64,000 bases of DNA from Pseudomonas azotoformans (GTDB taxonomy: Bacteria > Pseudomonadota > Gammaproteobacteria > Pseudomonadales > Pseudomonadaceae), in contig NZ_CP014546.1 of assembly GCF_001579805.1 (NCBI RefSeq), positions 1,054,001 to 1,118,000 of the forward strand, read 5' to 3'. The position numbers and the translations under genes are program-made. The notes beneath the pieces are model-generated. The model worked only from the letters and a program-made list of their open reading frames with translations, did not search any database and had not been told where the DNA came from. Below are positions 56,975 through 64,000 of this stretch, in pieces. Position 1 is the stretch's first letter; every line of letters starts with the position of its first letter.

Positions 56975-57721
56975 ATGTGCCTGATTGTTTTCGCCTGGCG
57001 GCCGGGCCACGACCAGCCGCTGATCGTCGCGGCCAACCGCGATGAGTTCTACGCCCGCCCCAGCCTGCCGCTGGCCCAATGGCTGGATGCGCCCGAGGTC
57101 TACGCCGGCCGCGATCAGGAGGCAGGCGGCACCTGGTTGGGAGTGAATGCCGATGGCCGCTTTGCCGCCCTGACCAATATCCGTGACCCGCATCAACCAC
57201 CGGCGCGCAAATCCCGTGGCGAGTTGGTGGCGCGTTTTCTCAACGGTTCGCTGCCGATTGAACAGTATTTGGCCGACGTTAACGGCCGTTCGATTGAATA
57301 TGCCGGGTTTAACCTGCTGGTGGGCACGCGCGATGAGCTGTGGCATTACAACGCCAACCACACTGAGCCGACGCGATTGGAGGCTGGGGTGTATGGGTTG
57401 TCCAACGCCGGGCTGGATACGCCGTGGCCCAAGCTGCTCAAGGCCAAGGCGGCGTTGAGTGCGGTGCTGGATGATCCGCAGCCGGAGGCGTTGCTGGAGA
57501 TATTGAGCGACCCGCAGACGGCGCCGTTTGCAGACCTGCCGGACACCGGCGTGGGGTTAGCGACGGAGAGTTTGTTATCGAGCGTGTTTATTGCCAGTCC
57601 AAGTTATGGGACGAGGGCGAGCACGGCATTGATTGTGAATGCCGACGGGACACGGCGGATGGTGGAGCGCAGTTTTGGGCCGCATGGTGGGCGCTTGGGT
57701 GAGGTCGAGCTCAATATCTAG
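56975..57721 (+). CDS. NRDE-family protein (TANGO2 homologue)
   Basis: The 248-residue cytoplasmic protein starts MCLIVFAW, placing Cys2 as in Ntn-like hydrolases, and has the name-giving NRDE motif in VAANRDEFYARPS near residue 22. This matches COG3332, the bacterial counterparts of TANGO2. No activity is established for bacterial members; heme trafficking has been proposed for eukaryotic relatives. It is monocistronic and converges with ptsP on a hairpin. Confidence 0.9.
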   Translation: MCLIVFAWRPGHDQPLIVAANRDEFYARPSLPLAQWLDAPEVYAGRDQEAGGTWLGVNADGRFAALTNIRDPHQPPARKSRGELVARFLNGSLPIEQYLADVNGRSIEYAGFNLLVGTRDELWHYNANHTEPTRLEAGVYGLSNAGLDTPWPKLLKAKAALSAVLDDPQPEALLEILSDPQTAPFADLPDTGVGLATESLLSSVFIASPSYGTRASTALIVNADGTRRMVERSFGPHGGRLGEVELNI

Positions 57722-57734
57722 TACGCCACAAAAC

Positions 57735-57769
57735 CAATGTGGGAGCGGGCTTGCTCGCTCCCACATTTT
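57735..57769. terminator. Collapsed REP hairpin between the NRDE gene and ptsP
   Basis: A perfect 12-bp stem AATGTGGGAGCG / CGCTCCCACATT with loop GGCTTGCT, followed by TTTG, lies between two convergent stop codons. It has the outer arms of the type A REP unit with the centre removed, and probably serves as a terminator. Confidence 0.75.
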
Positions 57770-57781
57770 GATCTTTGTCGG

Positions 57782-60061
57782 CTACAAGGTTTTCGCCGAC
57801 GCCGGGTTGATCATCCGCGTCAGCCCCAGATTCTTCAGCGCCAACTGCAACGAGCTGTGGATAACTTGCGGGTTGTCGATGGTCATCAACTCCGCCAGCA
57901 GGTCCTTGGCCATGCTCAACTCCACCTGGCGCAACATCCACTTCACTTTCGGCAAGTTGGTGGCGTTCATCGACAGGCTGTCAAAACCCATCGCCATCAA
58001 CAGCACTGCCGCCGCCGGGTCGCCGGCCATCTCACCGCAGATGCTCACCGGCTTGCCTTCGGCATGGGCGTCGCGCACTACGTGTTGCAGGGCTTGCAGC
58101 ACCGCCGGGTGCAGGTAGTCGTAGAGGTCGGCCACCCGTGGGTTGTTACGGTCCACGGCCAGCAGGTATTGGGTCAGGTCGTTGGAACCCACCGAGAGGA
58201 AGTCCACCTGCCGCGCCAGTTCCTTGGCTTGGTACACCGCTGCAGGGATTTCGATCATCACGCCAATCGGCGGCATCGGTACGTCGGCGCCTTCGTCGCG
58301 TACTTCGCCCCAGGCGCGGTGAATCAGGTGCAGCGCCTCTTCCAGCTCATGGGTGCCGGAAATCATCGGCAGCAAGATGCGCAGGTTGTTCAGGCCTTCG
58401 CTGGCCTTGAGCATGGCGCGGGTTTGTACGAGGAAAATTTCAGGGTGGTCGAGGGTGACACGGATACCGCGCCAGCCGAGGAACGGGTTGTCCTCTTTGA
58501 TCGGGAAATACGACAGTGACTTGTCGCCGCCGATGTCGAGGCTGCGCATGGTCACCGGCAACGGGTGGAAGGCCTGCAGTTGCTCGCGATAAATCGCCAG
58601 CTGCTCCTTCTCGCTCGGAAAACGCTGGTTGATCATGAACGGCACTTCGGTGCGGTACAGCCCCACCCCTTCGGCGCCGCGCTGTTGCGCCCGGGCCACG
58701 TCGGCCAGCAGGCCGGTGTTGACCAGCAATGGCACACGGTGACCATCGGTGGTCACGCATGGCAACTCACGCAAGGAATCGAGGCCCAGCGCCAGTTGTT
58801 TCTCTTCTTCAACCACTTCGGCGTATTGCTTGCGCAACACTTCGCTGGGGTTGGTGAACACTTCACCGCGATGGCCATCGACGATCATGCCGATGCCGTC
58901 GACCTTGGCGTACGGCAGGTCGACCAGGCCCATCACAGTAGGGATGCCCATGGCACGCGCCAGAATCGCGACGTGGGAGTTGCCCGAACCCAGTACCGAG
59001 ACCAGGCCCACCAATTTGCCCTCTGGCACTTCGCCGAGCATGGTGGCGGTCAGCTCTTCACTGACCAGGATGGTGTTGTCGGGGTAAACCAGGTTGGTGG
59101 TGCGGTCTTCCTGCAGCTTGGCCAGCAGGCGGCGACCGAGGTCGCGCACATCCGAGGCCCGCTCACGCAGGTAGTCGTCGTCCATCATTTCAAAACGGTT
59201 GACGTGATCGGTGACCACCTGGCGCAGCGCACCCTGGGCCCACTGGCCGGTCTTGATCACGGTCTTGACTTCGTTACCCAGCGACGCGTCATCGAGCATC
59301 ATCTGGTACACGTCGAACAGTGCGCGCTCTTCGGGGCGCAACTGAGTGGCCAGCTTGTTCGACAGGTTGCGCATGTCGGCGCGCACGCCTTCGAGGGCGG
59401 TCTTGAACAGTTTGATTTCAGCGTCGATGTCGCTGACGGTCTTGTCCGGCACCACATCCAGGTCTGCCGGCGGCAACATGACCACCGCCGTACCGACAGC
59501 CGCGCCCGGCGAACCTGGCACGCCGACGAACTTGGCTTCCTGGATGCCCTTGCCTTCACGCCCCAGGCCGCGAATCGAGCCGGTGGCTTCGGCGTGGGCG
59601 ATTACGCCTGCGAGTTGCGCGCTCATGGTCACGAGGAAGGCTTCTTCACCTTCGTCGAACTGGCGGCGTTCTTTTTGCTGAATGACCAACACGCCGACGA
59701 CACGGCGGTGGTGAATGATCGGTGCACCGAGGAACGAGGCGTAACGCTCTTCGCCGGTTTCGGCAAAGTAGCGATAACGCGGGTGATCGGCCGCGTTTTC
59801 AAGGTTCAGGGGTTCTTCACGCGTCCCCACCAGGCCCACCAGACCTTCATTGGGCGCCATGCTGACCTTGCCGATCGAGCGCTTGTTCAAGCCCTCGGTG
59901 GCCATCAGCACAAAACGGTTGGTCTCGGGGTCCAGCAGGTAAACCGAGCAGACCTGGCTGCCCATGGCTTCCTTGACGCGCAACACAATAATCCCCAACG
60001 CCGCCTTGAGATCCTTGGCGGAGTTAACTTCCTGGACGATCTTGCGCAGCGTATTGAGCAT
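57782..60061 (-). CDS. ptsP: Nitrogen-type phosphoenolpyruvate phosphotransferase (EI-Ntr)
   Basis: The 759-residue protein has an N-terminal GAF domain (residues about 17-160) and a PEP-utiliser domain whose phosphoryl His lies in GSGNSHVAILARAMGIP. A C-terminal PEP-binding TIM barrel carries YRTEVPFM, RTMR-like SLDIGGDK and GEMAGDPAAA. It phosphorylates NPr (PtsO) in the nitrogen PTS, affecting carbon/nitrogen balance, polyhydroxyalkanoate and virulence traits. rppH is 22 bases upstream on the same strand, the usual pair. Confidence 0.96.
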   Translation of the reverse strand: MLNTLRKIVQEVNSAKDLKAALGIIVLRVKEAMGSQVCSVYLLDPETNRFVLMATEGLNKRSIGKVSMAPNEGLVGLVGTREEPLNLENAADHPRYRYFAETGEERYASFLGAPIIHHRRVVGVLVIQQKERRQFDEGEEAFLVTMSAQLAGVIAHAEATGSIRGLGREGKGIQEAKFVGVPGSPGAAVGTAVVMLPPADLDVVPDKTVSDIDAEIKLFKTALEGVRADMRNLSNKLATQLRPEERALFDVYQMMLDDASLGNEVKTVIKTGQWAQGALRQVVTDHVNRFEMMDDDYLRERASDVRDLGRRLLAKLQEDRTTNLVYPDNTILVSEELTATMLGEVPEGKLVGLVSVLGSGNSHVAILARAMGIPTVMGLVDLPYAKVDGIGMIVDGHRGEVFTNPSEVLRKQYAEVVEEEKQLALGLDSLRELPCVTTDGHRVPLLVNTGLLADVARAQQRGAEGVGLYRTEVPFMINQRFPSEKEQLAIYREQLQAFHPLPVTMRSLDIGGDKSLSYFPIKEDNPFLGWRGIRVTLDHPEIFLVQTRAMLKASEGLNNLRILLPMISGTHELEEALHLIHRAWGEVRDEGADVPMPPIGVMIEIPAAVYQAKELARQVDFLSVGSNDLTQYLLAVDRNNPRVADLYDYLHPAVLQALQHVVRDAHAEGKPVSICGEMAGDPAAAVLLMAMGFDSLSMNATNLPKVKWMLRQVELSMAKDLLAELMTIDNPQVIHSSLQLALKNLGLTRMINPASAKTL

Positions 60062-60083
60062 GGCTCGGGGTCGAACTCCGTCG

Positions 60084-60563
60084 TCAGTCGCGCGCTAAAA
60101 GGCGCGGGGCAAGCTCTTTGAGAGCGCGACGATAAACCTCGCGCTTGAATGTCACCACCTGGCCCAACGGATACCAATAGCTGACCCAGCGCCAACCATC
60201 GAACTCCGGTTTACCGGTCAAATCCATCCGCACCCGCTGCTCGTTGGAGATCAGGCGCAGGAGAAACCATTTCTGCTTCTGGCCGATGCACAGCGGTTGG
60301 CTGTGGGTACGCACCAGGCGTTGCGGCAAACGATAGCGCAACCAGCCACGGGTACAGGCCAGAATCTGTACATCTTCGCGCTCAAGGCCGACTTCTTCAT
60401 TCAACTCACGGTACAAGGCGTCTTCAGGGGTTTCGTCGGGGTTGATTCCGCCTTGAGGAAACTGCCAGGCATCTTGGTTGATTCGGCGAGCCCATAGCAC
60501 CTGTCCGGCATCATTCGTAAGAATAATCCCGACATTAGGACGGAAACCATCGGGGTCGATCAC
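60084..60563 (-). CDS. rppH: RNA 5'-pyrophosphohydrolase
   Basis: The 159-residue Nudix enzyme removes pyrophosphate from the 5' triphosphate of mRNA and starts its decay by RNase E. The Nudix box [22 protein letters not shown] is complete. The N-terminus [14 protein letters not shown] is the RppH type. The start is a GTG at 60563 with GAGG eight bases upstream. An upstream ATG at 60623 would add 20 unrelated residues. It precedes ptsP by 22 bases. Confidence 0.95.
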   Translation of the reverse strand: MIDPDGFRPNVGIILTNDAGQVLWARRINQDAWQFPQGGINPDETPEDALYRELNEEVGLEREDVQILACTRGWLRYRLPQRLVRTHSQPLCIGQKQKWFLLRLISNEQRVRMDLTGKPEFDGWRWVSYWYPLGQVVTFKREVYRRALKELAPRLLARD

Positions 60564-60706
60564 GGCAACAACCTCGCAAACGCATGTCGCCGCATTGTTC
60601 CACAAAGGTTGATGAAGCGGCAACGAGGCTTCTTACCTTATGTGCACTCTTGTGAAAAGACCGTATTCTGGACGCCTTTTTACAGACATTTCAGCGAGTA
60701 ACTGCA

Positions 60707-61363
60707 ATGCGCCTGGCTTTATTCGACTTGGACAACACCCTCCTCGGCGGTGACAGCGATCACGCCTGGGGCGATTACCTCTGTGAACGCGGGATTCTCG
60801 ACCCGATCGCCTACAAGGCCCGCAACGACGAGTTCTACCAGGATTACCTGGCCGGCAAGCTCGACAACGCCGCCTACCTGAACTTCAGCCTGGAAATCCT
60901 CGGCCGTACCGAGATGGCTCAGTTAGACGAGTGGCACAACGACTTCATGCGCGACTGCATCGAACCGCTGATGCTGCCAAAAGCCGTGGAACTGCTGGCC
61001 AAGCACCGCGCCGCCGGTGACAAGCTGGTGATCATCACCGCCACCAACCGTTTCGTCACCGCGCCAATTGCCGCACGCCTGGGCGTGGAAACCTTGATCG
61101 CCACCGAGTGCGAGATGGAAAACGGCCGCTACACCGGGCGCAGCACCGATATTCCGTGCTTTCGCGAGGGCAAGGTGACGCGCTTGAGCCGTTGGCTGGA
61201 AGAGACCGGGTACAGCCTGGAAGACAGCTACTTCTACAGTGACTCGATGAATGACCTGCCGCTGCTGGAGCAGGTGACTCATCCGGTGGCGGTGGATCCG
61301 GATCCGAATCTACGGGCTGAAGCCGAGAGGCGTGGCTGGCCGGTGATCACATTGCGAAGCTGA
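60707..61363 (+). CDS. HAD-IB family phosphatase (SerB-like)
   Basis: The 218-residue enzyme has HAD motif [18 protein letters not shown] near residues 6-20, motif II VIITATN near residue 107, and motif [16 protein letters not shown] near residue 175. The cap domain resembles the SerB/PSPase-like HAD-IB group. The substrate is not known; relatives act on phosphoserine, histidinol phosphate or other small phosphomonoesters. It is divergent from rppH and lies alone. Confidence 0.88.
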   Translation: MRLALFDLDNTLLGGDSDHAWGDYLCERGILDPIAYKARNDEFYQDYLAGKLDNAAYLNFSLEILGRTEMAQLDEWHNDFMRDCIEPLMLPKAVELLAKHRAAGDKLVIITATNRFVTAPIAARLGVETLIATECEMENGRYTGRSTDIPCFREGKVTRLSRWLEETGYSLEDSYFYSDSMNDLPLLEQVTHPVAVDPDPNLRAEAERRGWPVITLRS

Positions 61364-61383
61364 TGATCAGTGGTGGTCAAGCC

Positions 61384-61851
61384 CTACATCGGCTTGGCCA
61401 CCATCAGATAAAAAATCACCACAAACGCCAAAAACGCCGGCCACCCCAGGCCAAACCACCAGCGCATATAGGTCGCGGCCTTGATCGGCATCGCCGTGCC
61501 GTCCCGCAGCGCCTGCTCTGCCATCCTGCGCACACGAATCTGCAACCACACCACCGGCAGCCAGCAGATCCCCGCCAACACATACAAGCCGAACGTCCAC
61601 TGCAACCAACTCTGCTGCAACGACCACCCTGCCAGGTGCATCAAGCCAATCCCGCTCAACGGCTGCAACACCGCCGTGGTCGCGGTAAACGCCCAGTCGG
61701 CGAACACCAGGTGCTTGAAGGTCGCGGCGATCACTTCCACATTGCCCGTGCGCCAGGCGCGCAGCGCATAGTAAGCCGAACCCGCGCCCAACCCGAACAG
61801 GACGGTCGACGACAGGATATGCAGGGTTTTCAGCAGCAGGTAAGCGCTCAT
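61384..61851 (-). CDS. DUF2269 integral membrane protein (second of a pair)
   Basis: The 155-residue protein has four predicted membrane helices (about residues 8-28, 55-75, 85-105 and 135-153). The N-terminal LLLKTLHILSSTVLFGLGAGSAYYA is shared with DUF2269. It starts directly at the stop codon of its upstream neighbour (TAGATG), which is of the same family. Function unknown. Confidence 0.82.
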   Translation of the reverse strand: MSAYLLLKTLHILSSTVLFGLGAGSAYYALRAWRTGNVEVIAATFKHLVFADWAFTATTAVLQPLSGIGLMHLAGWSLQQSWLQWTFGLYVLAGICWLPVVWLQIRVRRMAEQALRDGTAMPIKAATYMRWWFGLGWPAFLAFVVIFYLMVAKPM

Positions 61852-62265
61852 CTAGACGGGCTTGGCACCCATCAACCCGGCAATTGCGACGAACCCCACC
61901 AGGCTGACCACCGCCAGCACCAGCGTGAAGTTCAGGCTACCGCCCTCGCCCTTGCGCAGCCGATTGAGGCGCGCCACCAGCCAGAACCAGGCCAGCGCCG
62001 CCACGGTGTAGAGGAGGCTGGAGCCCAGGATCCAGGTCTGCCCCAGCGGCCAGCCGATCAGGTGCACCAGCCACCAGCCGGTAAACGGCATGCTCACCAC
62101 ACACACGCCCATCAACAACCAGACGAACGCCCACGGGCGCTGCACGGTCACCGCCGGGCCCGCGCTGCGTTTGCGCCAAGCCAGTATCGCCAGGCCCAGG
62201 CCGCTAAGCAGCAGCAATACCGTGGCCGCGATGTGGATAACTTTCAGGGTGATCAGGGTTTCCAT
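61852..62265 (-). CDS. DUF2269 integral membrane protein (first of a pair)
   Basis: The 137-residue protein has four hydrophobic helices and the DUF2269-like start TLKVIHIAATVLLLLSGLGLAILAW. Its stop codon is immediately followed by the ATG of the second DUF2269 gene, so the two are read from one message. The two proteins are about equal in length and share the spacing of their helices and an HLxGWpL-type loop, suggesting an old duplication. Confidence 0.82.
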   Translation of the reverse strand: METLITLKVIHIAATVLLLLSGLGLAILAWRKRSAGPAVTVQRPWAFVWLLMGVCVVSMPFTGWWLVHLIGWPLGQTWILGSSLLYTVAALAWFWLVARLNRLRKGEGGSLNFTLVLAVVSLVGFVAIAGLMGAKPV

Positions 62266-62306
62266 GTCTCGTCTTCCTTAAAGGCCGCCCCCATCAGCGT
62301 AGTCGC

Positions 62307-63821
62307 TCAACCGAGGAACAGTTTGTAGGCCGGGTTATCGCTTTCATCCCAATACGGGTAGCCAATGGCTTCCAGGGCCGCCGGTACCAGGTGACGCTCG
62401 TCCGCCGGCACTTGCAGGCCGGCGACCACACGGCCATCGGCTGCGCCGTGGTTGCGATAGTGGAACATCGAGATGTTCCAGCGCCCGCCCAATTTGTTAA
62501 GAAAGTTGAACAAGGCCCCCGGACGCTCCGGGAATTCGAAGCGAAACACCACTTCATTGCTGACGTGGGCCGCATGGCCACCGACCATATGGCGGATGTG
62601 CAGCTTGGCCAGTTCGTTCTCGGTCAGGTCCAGCACCGGGAAACCCTGGCTGGTGAGACTGGCGATCAGCGCGCTGCGCGGGTCGTTTTCCGGGTGGGTC
62701 TGCACGCCGACAAAGATGTGCGCCTCGCTGCCGGAGTGGAAGCGGTAGTTGAATTCGGTGATCTGGCGCTTGCCCACGGCCTCGCAGAACGCTTTGAAGC
62801 TGCCAGGTTTCTCGGGGATGGTCACGGCGATGATGGCTTCGCGGCCCTCACCCAACTCGGCGCGCTCGGCCACATGGCGCAGGCGGTCGAAGTTGACGTT
62901 GGCGCCAGAGTCGATGGCCACCAGGGTCTGTCCGGTGACGCCACGGGTCTCGACGTACTTCTTGATACCCGCCACACCCAATGCCCCTGCCGGCTCGGTG
63001 ATGGAACGGGTGTCGTCGTAGATGTCCTTGATCGCCGCACAGATTTCATCGGTGCTCACGGTGATCACTTCGTCGACATAGTCTTTGCAGATATCAAACG
63101 TGTGCTGGCCGATCTGCGCCACCGCCACGCCATCGGCAAAGATACCGACAGTCGGCAACACCACGCGCTCGCCTGCCGCCAGGGCGGCTTGCAGGCAATT
63201 GGAGTCGTCCGGCTCGACGCCGATGATCTTGATGTCCGGGCGCAGGTACTTCACGTACGCCGCAATCCCGGCAATCAGCCCGCCGCCGCCCACCGGAACG
63301 AAAATCGCGTCCAGCGGCCCCGGATGCTGGCGCAGGATCTCCATCGCCACGGTGCCCTGCCCGGCAATGGTGTGCGGATCATCGTAGGGGTGAATGTAGA
63401 CGTAGCCTTTTTCGTCGACCAGTTTCAGCGAGTAGGCCAGGGCTTCCGGGAAGGAATCACCATGCAGCACCACTTTGCCGCCACGGGAGCGCACACCTTC
63501 GACCTTGATCTCGGGAGTGGTCTTGGGCATCACGATGGTGGCCTTGACACCCAGCACCTTGGCCGCCAGGGCCAGGCCCTGGGCATGGTTGCCCGCAGAC
63601 GCCGTGACCACGCCGCGTGCGCGCTCCTCAGCCGTCAGCTGGGTCAGCTTGTTGTACGCGCCGCGAATCTTGAACGAGAACACCGGCTGCAAGTCTTCAC
63701 GCTTGAGCCAGACCTGGTTGCCCAGCCGCTCGGAGAGCTGGCGGGCGGTCTGTAACGGGGTTTCTACGGCAACGTCGTAAACGCGCGAGGTGAGGATCTT
63801 TTTGACGTACTGTTCAAGCAT
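62307..63821 (-). CDS. ilvA: Threonine deaminase, biosynthetic (two ACT-like domains)
   Basis: The 504-residue PLP enzyme converts threonine to 2-oxobutanoate, the first step of isoleucine synthesis. The PLP lysine is in FSFKIRGAYNKL near residue 58, the phosphate-binding ASAGNHAQGLALAA near residue 80, and the Ser-rich glycine loop VPVGGGGLIAGIA near residue 190. Two C-terminal ACT-like domains (residues 330-500) give isoleucine feedback inhibition. The ATG at 63821 (MLEQYVKKIL) is the family start; the in-frame codon at 63974 would cross rpiA. It is divergent from rpiA. Confidence 0.97.
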   Translation of the reverse strand: MLEQYVKKILTSRVYDVAVETPLQTARQLSERLGNQVWLKREDLQPVFSFKIRGAYNKLTQLTAEERARGVVTASAGNHAQGLALAAKVLGVKATIVMPKTTPEIKVEGVRSRGGKVVLHGDSFPEALAYSLKLVDEKGYVYIHPYDDPHTIAGQGTVAMEILRQHPGPLDAIFVPVGGGGLIAGIAAYVKYLRPDIKIIGVEPDDSNCLQAALAAGERVVLPTVGIFADGVAVAQIGQHTFDICKDYVDEVITVSTDEICAAIKDIYDDTRSITEPAGALGVAGIKKYVETRGVTGQTLVAIDSGANVNFDRLRHVAERAELGEGREAIIAVTIPEKPGSFKAFCEAVGKRQITEFNYRFHSGSEAHIFVGVQTHPENDPRSALIASLTSQGFPVLDLTENELAKLHIRHMVGGHAAHVSNEVVFRFEFPERPGALFNFLNKLGGRWNISMFHYRNHGAADGRVVAGLQVPADERHLVPAALEAIGYPYWDESDNPAYKLFLG

Positions 63822-63914
63822 TGGCGGGCATCTACTTTCACGGTTTGGCAGGGCCAAGGAGTCTAACCCGGCTTTTGGCCGGGCGACCACACGAATCCAG
63901 AGGTTTTGTTGGGT

Positions 63915-63920
63915 TATACT
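63915..63920 (+). promoter_or_regulatory. Candidate -10 box for rpiA
   Basis: TATACT lies 40 bases before the rpiA ATG in the divergent gap with ilvA. A good -35 is not evident. Confidence 0.35.
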
Positions 63921-63960
63921 CGCGCCCCTCGTTAACTCCCCGCCCGTTCCGGAGCCCGCA

Positions 63961-64000
63961 TGACCCAGGATCAACTCAAACAGGCAGTGGCCCAGGCCGC
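63961..64000 (+). CDS. rpiA: Ribose-5-phosphate isomerase A, first 13 codons (cut by window edge)
   Basis: Thirteen full codons, MTQDQLKQAVAQA, are present and match the usual RpiA start in Pseudomonas. The place divergent from ilvA is also conserved. Too little sequence is available to check the active site. Confidence 0.8.

Noticed and set aside
58565..60121. Plus-strand open frame of 518 codons across ptsP
   Set aside because: Antisense shadow of ptsP; composition is His/Gln/Val-rich as expected for reverse-frame reading and no domain is seen.

Overview
The window is a stretch of core chromosome from a fluorescent Pseudomonas, most likely of the P. fluorescens group. It is high in GC, its genes are tightly packed with several 1-4 base overlaps, and the gaps between operons carry the GTGGGAGCGGGCTTGCTCGCGA and GGCTTGCCCCGCG types of REP palindrome that are typical of this group. 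From memory, the gene order pilT-yggS-proC-yggT-metXW-rdgB-hemW, trmB-thiGS, mtgA-rpoH-ftsXEY, rsmD, the coniferyl aldehyde dehydrogenase cluster, coaD-ferredoxin-mutM, ilvD, folA, thyA-lgt, ptsP-rppH and ilvA-rpiA matches the pilT-to-rpiA region of P. aeruginosa. I could not run a search to confirm this. There is no tRNA, rRNA, CRISPR array, insertion sequence or prophage that I can support. No gene-free gap exceeds 300 bases; the longest is about 290 bases upstream of the phosphonate-type ABC transporter.

Layout. 1-6840: start of pilT (minus), then yggS-proC-yggT and the run metX-metW-DUF4426-rdgB-hemW-DUF3392 (plus). 6984-9218: thiS-thiG-trmB and a DUF423 gene (minus). 9293-14134: mtgA (plus) converging on rpoH and ftsY-ftsE-ftsX (minus). 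14366-17812: two M16 peptidase genes and rsmD. 18020-24339: a YheT-type hydrolase, sseA, a TetR regulator, and a divergent three-gene oxidoreductase cluster (coniferyl-type aldehyde dehydrogenase, small Tat-signal protein, GMC flavoprotein). 24454-31700: coaD, ferredoxin, mutM, HDOD protein, an RlmI-type methyltransferase, a Bcr-type exporter and ilvD.

The accessory part runs roughly from 31800 to 54300 between core genes. It holds an unrecognised lipoprotein, an iron cell-surface signalling set (ECF sigma, FecR, TonB receptor), a frameshifted phosphorylcholine phosphatase, a cystine carrier (tcyP), a RelBE-type toxin-antitoxin pair with a frameshifted toxin, folA, a DUF2868/DUF3482 GTPase pair, a small protein rich in calcium-loop motifs, a five-gene phosphonate uptake and oxidation operon preceded by a LysR gene, and a divergent cadA/cadR metal-efflux pair with a clear MerR-type operator. 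Core genes resume with thyA-lgt, a TauE/SafE protein, an NRDE protein, ptsP-rppH, a HAD phosphatase, two DUF2269 membrane proteins, ilvA and the first 40 bases of rpiA.

The most interesting part is the phosphonate operon (44796-50338). It pairs a transporter of the putative 2-aminoethylphosphonate family with a glycine-oxidase-like flavoenzyme and an HD-domain protein that keeps the full set of residues expected of a PhnZ-type diiron oxygenase. PhnY, PhnW and PhnX are all absent from the window. Two genes (pchP and relE) are broken by small indels whose exact sites can be read.
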